From: Cellulomonas sp. URHD0024
Lineage (GTDB): Bacteria > Actinomycetota > Actinomycetes > Actinomycetales > Cellulomonadaceae
DNA length: 64,000 nucleotides
Assembly: GCF_000426185.1 (NCBI RefSeq)
Contig: NZ_KE384505.1
Location: 1,741-65,740, forward strand
Direction of reading: 5' to 3'
Shown: positions 56,137 to 64,000 of the stretch, piece after piece
Layout of the letters: each line of letters begins with the position of its first letter
Numbering within the stretch: the first letter of the stretch is position 1
Made by a program: the position numbers and the translations under genes
The notes under the pieces: model-generated
What the model was told of the DNA's origin: nothing
Databases searched by the model: none
What the model saw: only the letters and a program-made list of their open reading frames with translations

Positions 56137-57239
56137 GCGCCGTCCCTACGCGGTCTGTCTGGACCCCTGGCCAGGTCGGGCGGGTCGCTGAGCCCGTCCT
56201 CGAGATCAAGAACCTCTCCGTCGACTACGGGTTCGACGCCAACCCGACGCACGTGCTGCGGGACGTCTCGCTGACGCTGAACCGCGGCGAGGTGCTCGGT
56301 CTGGCCGGCGAGTCCGGTTGCGGCAAGTCCACGCTGGCCTACGCGGCCACCCGGTTGCTGCCGCCCCCCGGCATGATCACCGGCGGCGAGGTCATCTTCA
56401 CCGACCGCTCGGGCGACCAGGTGGACGTGCTCTCGCAGTCGGACCAGGACCTGCGCGCCTCGCGGTGGCAGGACATGGCGATCGTGTTCCAGGGCGCCAT
56501 GAACTCGCTGAACCCGGTGCACCGCGTCGGTCGGCAGATCTCGGACGCGCTGCTGGCCCACTTGCCGAACATGACCAAGAAGCAGGCGATGGAGCGGTCT
56601 GCCGACCTGCTCGACATGGTCGGCATCTCGCCCGACCGGCTGCGGTCCTACCCGCACCAGCTGTCCGGCGGTATGCGTCAGCGCGTGATGATCGCCATGG
56701 CGCTGGCGCTGGACCCGCAGGTGCTCATCATGGACGAGCCGACGACCGCCCTCGACGTCGTGATGCAGCGCCAGATCGTGGAGCAGATCGCCGAGCTGCG
56801 CGACCGGCTCGGGTTCTCCGTCATCTTCATCACGCACGACGTCTCGCTGCTGATCGAGATCGCGGACCGCATCGCGATCATGTACGCCGGCGAGATCGTC
56901 GAGGAGGCCGCGGCCCAGGACGTCTACCGGCGTCCGCGGCACCCGTACTCCGACGCCCTGCTGCACTCGTTCCCGCCGTTGCGTGGGCCGCGTCGTGAGC
57001 TGGGCGGCATCCCCGGGTCACCCCCCGACCTGGCCAACCGTCCGACGGGCTGCCCGTTCCGCGACCGGTGTGCCCACGTCTTCGACGCGTGCGCGACCGT
57101 CCATCCGGAGCTGGTCACGCCGGCCGTCCCGGGAGACGACCCACGTCGGCAGGTCGCCTGCCTGCGGCACGACCCGGCGAGGGTCGCCGCAGGTGGTTAC
57201 GAGCCCGTCTCCGTCCCGCTGGAGCTGTCGATCCGCTGA
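56133..57239 (+). CDS. Opp-type ABC transporter ATPase (OppD/DppD-like)
   Basis: A 368-residue ATPase with Walker A GESGCGKST at 59-67, Q-loop VFQGAMNSLNPVHRV, signature LSGGMRQRVMIAMAL, Walker B VLIMDEPTTALD and the C-terminal domain with CPFRDRCAHVFDAC. It pairs with the OppF-type ATPase to power transport. It is the last gene of the operon, and a strong terminator follows 17 bases later. Confidence 0.94.
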   Translation: MSAVPTRSVWTPGQVGRVAEPVLEIKNLSVDYGFDANPTHVLRDVSLTLNRGEVLGLAGESGCGKSTLAYAATRLLPPPGMITGGEVIFTDRSGDQVDVLSQSDQDLRASRWQDMAIVFQGAMNSLNPVHRVGRQISDALLAHLPNMTKKQAMERSADLLDMVGISPDRLRSYPHQLSGGMRQRVMIAMALALDPQVLIMDEPTTALDVVMQRQIVEQIAELRDRLGFSVIFITHDVSLLIEIADRIAIMYAGEIVEEAAAQDVYRRPRHPYSDALLHSFPPLRGPRRELGGIPGSPPDLANRPTGCPFRDRCAHVFDACATVHPELVTPAVPGDDPRRQVACLRHDPARVAAGGYEPVSVPLELSIR

Positions 57240-57256
57240 TCGATCGGGAGAGCGTG

Positions 57257-57283
57257 CCTTCGGCCCCTGACCGGGGCCGAAGG
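57257..57283 (+). terminator. Terminator of the Opp-type operon
   Basis: CCTTCGGCCCC (57257-57267) pairs perfectly with GGGGCCGAAGG (57273-57283) around the loop TGACC. About 180 bases of apparently non-coding DNA follow up to the next stop codon. Confidence 0.85.
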
Positions 57284-57461
57284 GTCGTGCTCACCCGTGG
57301 AGCCCGCTGATCCCCGGTCCGTCCTCGGTGGCATCCGCCGCGGTCGTCGCTCGTCGACGACCGTGTCGCCACCGGGGGCGGACCGGTCCTGTTCTGCGAC
57401 GCACCGGCCTGTGGACCCTGGCCGGTGTTCCGTGCGAAGGCTGGCGGCCGGTCCGTGCTGC

Positions 57462-58040
57462 CTAGGACGGTCGTGCGCGGACGTGCATGCGGGCGCCCTG
57501 GCGGCCGAAGATGCTGAGCACCTCGGCGGGCGCCGTGCCTTCGTTGGCGAACCAGTGCGGGACCCGCGTGTCGAACTCTGCTGCTTCCCCGGGCGGCAGC
57601 TCCAGGTCGTGCTCGCCCAGCACGAGCCGTAGCCGGCCCTCGATCACGTACAGCCACTCGTAGCCCTGGTGCGTTCCGAGCACGGGTTCGGGCACGTGCG
57701 CAGTGGGCGGGAGGACGAGCTTGAACACCTGGACGTCGCCGGTGCTGCGCGAGAGCGGGATCACGGTGCGGCCGTGGTGCGTGACCGGGCGCGGGTGGAC
57801 CCGTGGGTCGCCGGTGGCGGGGGCGCCGACCAGCTCGTCCAGCGGGACCCGGTAGAGGGCCGCCAGGGGGACGAGAAGCTCGAGCTGCGGGCGTCGCGTG
57901 CCCGACTCCAGACGGGACAGGGTGCTCACCGAGATGCCGGTGGTGGCAGACGCCTGCGCGAGCGTCAGACCGCGCTGCTGGCGAACGAGGCGCAGCCGCG
58001 GTCCGACGGTCTGCAGGACGAGCTCGATGCCTTCCGCCAT
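57462..58040 (-). CDS. XRE-family regulator with cupin domain
   Basis: A 192-residue protein with a helix-turn-helix (about residues 14-70: LRLVRQQRGLTLAQASATTGISVSTLSRLESGTRRP) and a C-terminal cupin barrel (about 105-188: LGTHQGYEWLYVIEGRLRLVLGEHDLELPPGEAAEFDTRVPHWFANEG), the usual two-domain design in which the cupin senses a small ligand. Starts further upstream lack support. Inverted repeats just upstream suggest autoregulation. Confidence 0.88.
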   Translation of the reverse strand: MAEGIELVLQTVGPRLRLVRQQRGLTLAQASATTGISVSTLSRLESGTRRPQLELLVPLAALYRVPLDELVGAPATGDPRVHPRPVTHHGRTVIPLSRSTGDVQVFKLVLPPTAHVPEPVLGTHQGYEWLYVIEGRLRLVLGEHDLELPPGEAAEFDTRVPHWFANEGTAPAEVLSIFGRQGARMHVRARPS

Positions 58041-58076
58041 GGCGACCAGGTTGCCACTCCGGCAACCCTGGTTGCC
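58041..58076. promoter_or_regulatory. Operator repeats upstream of the XRE-cupin gene
   Basis: GGCAACC-CT-GGTTGCC (58061-58076) is a perfect 7-base-arm palindrome. A second, near-perfect pair GGCGACC-A-GGTTGCC lies at 58041-58055 next to the start codon. Two adjacent sites point to cooperative autorepression. Confidence 0.6.
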
Positions 58077-58213
58077 GGGTGGGACCGCTCTCCACCCAGT
58101 GTGTCGCTCATAGGAAGCGAGCCGCCCACGTCCAGGCTGCGCACAGCCCAGATGGGTGAAGTGGCTTCCGAGCGCGTGGACGACCACCGCTCGCCGGCGC
58201 CGGGAGGCACGCG

Positions 58214-58612
58214 ATGAGCACCATGACGGCAGCACAGCTCGGACCCGACCAGGTGTTCGGTCCGTCGGGCGGCCTCGGTGACGGCCGAGACGGCCACCGT
58301 CCGCGGCCGTGGATGACCGTCAACGTGCGACCGGCGGGCTCGTTCGGTCGGGCCGACGTGGTGCGGCTGCGCGCGCTGCTCGACGCGCTCTCGGTGACGG
58401 CGTCGCTGGTGGTGCTCGACCTCGCGGCCGTCAGCCTGCGCAGCCAGCGGGCGGCGGAGGCGATCGACGAGGCCGCGGTCGAGCTCGAACGCCGTGGCGG
58501 GTGCCTGCTGTGCGTCAATGCCGACGACGACGTGCGGGCTCAGCTCGAGGGGTGCACGCACGCGGTCGTCGTCGCGGCCGGTGCTCCCGCCCCCGGCGGC
58601 GTGACCTTCTGA
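58214..58612 (+). CDS. STAS-domain-like protein
   Basis: 132 residues. After a glycine-rich N-terminal extension of about 32 residues, the fold pattern of a STAS domain appears (about 34-128): TVNVRPAGSFGRADVVRLRALLDAL, SLVVLDLAAVSLRSQRAAEAIDEA, GGCLLCVNADDDVRAQLEGC. Anti-sigma-factor antagonists carry a phosphorylatable Ser in DxS near the middle; here the site reads DLAAVSLRS, so Ser is present but shifted. No anti-sigma kinase is near. GGGAGG precedes the ATG. Confidence 0.55.
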   Translation: MSTMTAAQLGPDQVFGPSGGLGDGRDGHRPRPWMTVNVRPAGSFGRADVVRLRALLDALSVTASLVVLDLAAVSLRSQRAAEAIDEAAVELERRGGCLLCVNADDDVRAQLEGCTHAVVVAAGAPAPGGVTF

Positions 58613-58658
58613 CCTGGAGGGGCGCGGTGCGTGTGCCTGGGTGACCTACCTTTGTGCG

Positions 58659-59627
58659 GTGAGCGACACACCCGTCCTGCGCGCGCCCGCGCCGCCCCCC
58701 GCGCCGGTCGTCCGCGACCGGCGGCGGGTGGTCGTCGTCGTGGCGCTGGGCGTTGCCGTGCTGTCGTTCGTGGGCGTGTGGGTGCTCTGGCAGGTGTTCG
58801 TCGACACGCTCGGTGGGCAGGAGGTCGAGAACGCGGCGTTCCAGGGTGCGCGCTACGGGCAGACACAGCTGTGGCGGGTCGGCGAGCGGGTGCTGTCGGT
58901 CGTCTCGGCAGGGTTCATCATCGGCGTCCTGATCGCCGCCATGGCCATCGCCGCCCTGCGCCGACGGTGGTCGCTGGCAGTGCAGGTGGCCGTGCTGATG
59001 ATCGGCGCCAACCTCACGACGCAGGTGCTCAAGCACGTCGTCTTCGGCCGCCCGGAGCTCGGTGTCGAGGCGAGCTACGGCAACACGCTGCCGAGCGGTC
59101 ACACGACGGCGGCCGCCTCGGTCGCTGCGGCCCTCGTGCTCGTCGTGCCCCCGCGGGTGCGGCCGTGGGCGGCGGTGCTCGGTGCCGGCTACACGACCGC
59201 GACCGGCATCTCGACGCTCATCGGGCAGTGGCACCGCCCCTCGGACGTCGTCGCGGCGATCTTGGTGGTGCTCGCCTGGACCGCCATCGCCTGCGCGCTC
59301 GTCGCACTGACCCCCACCCGGGTCCCGACGACGACCGGTGCGCTGCGGCTGAACCCGGACGTGGACCGCGACCCGGCGCCCGCGACGATGCGGCTCGTCG
59401 TGTCCGTCCTGGTCATCGCCGGGGTCGCTGCCGCCGGCTGTGCGTCGGTCGCTCTGATGCACACGTGGGACAACCGGGACGACCTGTCGTCGCGCGCCGA
59501 ACAGGTCACGGCGTACCTCGGAGGGGCTGCTGGGACCGTCATGGCGTCGTGCCTTGCGTTCGCGGTCATGCTTGTTCTGAGGCAGGCCGCGGCCGCTCGT
59601 CCGCAGATCTCCGGAACCCCTACGTGA
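58659..59627 (+). CDS. PAP2-family phosphatase (membrane-bound)
   Basis: A 322-residue membrane protein with six helices and the three acid-phosphatase motifs: KHVVFGRP (motif 1), LPSGHTT (motif 2) and GQWHRPSDV (motif 3 with catalytic His). Such enzymes remove phosphate from lipid phosphates such as undecaprenyl diphosphate or phosphatidic acid. The GTG at 58659 is chosen because TACCTT (58647-58652) ends six bases upstream, so it is probably leaderless; the frame extends further upstream but through the promoter. A helix pair after motif 3 (about 245-265 and 290-310) is extra. Confidence 0.88.
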   Translation: MSDTPVLRAPAPPPAPVVRDRRRVVVVVALGVAVLSFVGVWVLWQVFVDTLGGQEVENAAFQGARYGQTQLWRVGERVLSVVSAGFIIGVLIAAMAIAALRRRWSLAVQVAVLMIGANLTTQVLKHVVFGRPELGVEASYGNTLPSGHTTAAASVAAALVLVVPPRVRPWAAVLGAGYTTATGISTLIGQWHRPSDVVAAILVVLAWTAIACALVALTPTRVPTTTGALRLNPDVDRDPAPATMRLVVSVLVIAGVAAAGCASVALMHTWDNRDDLSSRAEQVTAYLGGAAGTVMASCLAFAVMLVLRQAAAARPQISGTPT

Positions 59628-59765
59628 TCTGCGCAGTTACCCCTCCGTAGGGCCTGCCGCCTGCCGAACCGATTGCCGGAGGCTTGACGGAACGCCGTAG
59701 AGTCCCCAGCGGTGCACTACGTACGGGCTCGCTCGAGCCCGCACAGTCTGAGGAAGGCCGGACGG

Positions 59766-62492
<2,727 letters not shown>

Positions 62493-62537
62493 GTCCCGCG
62501 TCGCCCGACCGACGGCACTGCGCGCTAGGTTGGCGCC

Positions 62538-63542
62538 ATGGCTCGCACCGAAGACCCCCGTACCGCACCGCCGATCCGCTGGGGCATCCTCGGCGCCGGT
62601 GGCATCGCCGCCGTGTTCGCCTCCGCCGTCAACGCGCACACGCGGGCGCAGCTCGTCGCCGTGGGGTCGAGGAACCGTGACCGGGCGGAGCGGTTCGCGA
62701 CGGCACACGGCATCCCGACCGTGCACGTGGGTTACCGCGGCCTGGTCGAGGACGAGCGGGTGGACGCCGTCTACGTCGCGACACCGCACTCCGAGCACAA
62801 GGAGCACGCGCTGCTGGCGATCGCGGCGGGCAAGCACGTGCTCGTCGAGAAGGCCTTCACGCGCAACGCCGCCGAGGCCGAGGAGATCTTCGCGGCGGCC
62901 CGCGCGGCCGGTGTCTTCGTCATGGAGGCGATGTGGACGCGGTTCCTGCCGCACGTCGACGCGCTCCACCAGGTCATCGACGCCGGTGAGATCGGCGAGA
63001 TCATCAACGTCTCGGCCGACCACGGGCAGTACATGGCCTTCGACCCGAAGAGTCGCCTGTACGACCCGAACCTGGCGGGCGGCGCCCTGCTCGACCTCGG
63101 CGTGTACCCGGTGTCGTTCGCGCACGACTTCCTCGGGGTGCCCGACTCGATCCAGGCCGTCGGGCAGCTCACGCCGACCGGTGTCGACGGGCAGATCTCG
63201 ATCGCCCTCACGTACGGCGAGCGGACTCAGGCGACGCTGATGACGACGCTGTGGGCGAAGTCGCCGACCACCGCCGAGATCTCCGGCACCGAGGGGCGCA
63301 TCAGCGTGGCCGGCGACTTCTACGGCACGACGTCCTTCCGGGTGCAGCGCCTCGACGGCCGCGTGTGGACGTTCGAGAAGCCCGGCACCAAGGGTCTGCA
63401 GTTCGAGGCCGCGGAGGTCGCGCGGCGAGTCGCGCTCGGTGAGGTCGAGAGCCCGCGCATGACCTGGGAGAACACGCTCGAGGTCATGCGGACCATGGAC
63501 ACCGTCCGCGCGCAGGTCGGGGTCGTCTACCCCGGAGAGTGA
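62538..63542 (+). CDS. Gfo/Idh/MocA-family oxidoreductase
   Basis: A 334-residue enzyme with an N-terminal Rossmann domain ([17 protein letters not shown] at residues 15-31; [33 protein letters not shown] with the catalytic EK pair) and a C-terminal alpha/beta domain with [14 protein letters not shown]. It resembles NADP-dependent dihydrodiol dehydrogenase/xylose dehydrogenase-like proteins. TAGGTT (62526-62531) ends six bases before the ATG, so the mRNA is probably leaderless. Confidence 0.9.
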   Translation: MARTEDPRTAPPIRWGILGAGGIAAVFASAVNAHTRAQLVAVGSRNRDRAERFATAHGIPTVHVGYRGLVEDERVDAVYVATPHSEHKEHALLAIAAGKHVLVEKAFTRNAAEAEEIFAAARAAGVFVMEAMWTRFLPHVDALHQVIDAGEIGEIINVSADHGQYMAFDPKSRLYDPNLAGGALLDLGVYPVSFAHDFLGVPDSIQAVGQLTPTGVDGQISIALTYGERTQATLMTTLWAKSPTTAEISGTEGRISVAGDFYGTTSFRVQRLDGRVWTFEKPGTKGLQFEAAEVARRVALGEVESPRMTWENTLEVMRTMDTVRAQVGVVYPGE

Positions 63543-63589
63543 GGCTGCGCCGCGGGACCGTGTCCCCGGCGACGGCTACCCTGACGCAC

Positions 63590-64000
63590 GTGACCGAGTC
63601 CTCGTCGACCCCTGGCCCGCACGGGCTGTTCGTCTCGTTCGAGGGTGGCGACGGTGCGGGCAAGTCGACGCAGGCGCGCCTGCTCGGTGACTGGTTGCGG
63701 TCGCTGGGGCGCGAGGTCGTCCTGACCCGTGAGCCGGGCGGGACCGAGCTCGGCGTCGAGCTGCGCAGCGCGGTGCTGCACGGCGACCACGTCGACGCCC
63801 GCACCGAGGCACTGATCTACGCGACGGACCGTGCGCACCACGTGGCCACGGTGGTGCGGCCCGCGCTCGCGCGCGGTGCCGTCGTCGTCACGGACCGGTA
63901 CCTCGACTCGTCGGTGGCCTACCAGGGCAGCGGCCGGGACCTGGGGGCCGACGAGGTCGAACGCCTCTCGCTGTGGGCGGTCGACGGTCTGCTCCCGGCG
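63590..64000 (+). CDS. tmk: Thymidylate kinase, 5' part (runs off window)
   Basis: 137 codons are visible. The phosphate-binding loop reads [12 protein letters not shown] (about residues 19-30), then [18 protein letters not shown] and the [15 protein letters not shown] thymidine-binding region follow, which identify dTMP kinase. The GTG at 63590 has no ribosome site; TACCCT (63577-63582) ends seven bases before it, so it is likely leaderless. In many actinobacteria topA, tmk and holB are close, as here with one oxidoreductase gene between. Confidence 0.93.
   Translation, partial: MTESSSTPGPHGLFVSFEGGDGAGKSTQARLLGDWLRSLGREVVLTREPGGTELGVELRSAVLHGDHVDARTEALIYATDRAHHVATVVRPALARGAVVVTDRYLDSSVAYQGSGRDLGADEVERLSLWAVDGLLPA

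Noticed and set aside
57284..57461. A gene in the gap after the Opp-type operon
   Set aside because: Short frames only, without ribosome site or recognisable content.

Overview
The window is high-GC DNA with strongly GC3-biased codon use, frequent GTG starts and many start-stop overlaps. Together with the HspR-type (HAIR) operator at clpB, the disA/radA/mutY genes, topA followed by tmk, and many leaderless promoters (TANNNT placed 6-8 bases before the start codon), this points to an actinobacterium. Three family 3 glycosidases, one family 4 glycosidase and two sugar-type ABC transporters suggest a polysaccharide degrader such as Cellulomonas or a relative. This is an inference from gene content, not a database match. 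No tRNA, rRNA, CRISPR array, insertion sequence or phage gene was recognised.

Layout. 1-3.0 kb: the 5' part of a proline-rich repeat protein behind a LexA-like box, an orphan Imm7 immunity protein, a YihY/BrkB membrane protein and an alpha/beta hydrolase. 3.0-6.8 kb: an ECF sigma factor with a membrane partner, then clpB. 6.8-11.7 kb: two GH3 glycosidases and a TetR regulator that appear to share one operator. 11.7-16.6 kb: two DUF4190-type membrane proteins, exonuclease III, an SDR oxidoreductase, a TetR regulator and a small membrane protein. 16.8-22.2 kb: a glycerol operon glpD-glpF-glpK divergent from a SorC-type regulator. 22.3-26.3 kb: MarR, GNAT/ArgA-like, mutY, a lipid- or membrane-anchored protein and disA. 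26.5-33.1 kb: a compact operon of ROK regulator, solute-binding lipoprotein, two permeases, GH4 glycosidase and BadF-type kinase. 33.1-36.7 kb: an alcohol dehydrogenase/membrane protein/XRE/DUF4386 cassette behind two operator palindromes, and a guanylate-kinase-like protein. 36.9-41.2 kb: radA, a proline-rich membrane protein and a GntR/membrane pair. 41.3-47.6 kb: a GT39-type transferase, a GT2-GtrA fusion, a VOC protein and a two-component system. 47.6-57.3 kb: TetR, a large GH3 and a five-gene Opp/Dpp-type ABC transporter. 57.5-64 kb: an XRE-cupin regulator, a STAS-like protein, PAP2 phosphatase, topA, a Gfo/Idh/MocA oxidoreductase and the 5' end of tmk.

How the genes fit together. Two separate carbohydrate uptake systems are encoded. 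In one, the sugar enters through a MalFG-type ABC transporter and is probably phosphorylated inside the cell by the BadF-type kinase before or after GH4 cleavage. In the other, oligosaccharides probably enter through an Opp-type transporter and are cut by a cytoplasmic GH3 enzyme under TetR control. The first GH3 pair is under a second TetR protein. Glycerol use is controlled by a SorC-family protein. Core genes for genome maintenance (clpB, xth, mutY, disA, radA, topA, tmk) lie between these accessory blocks.
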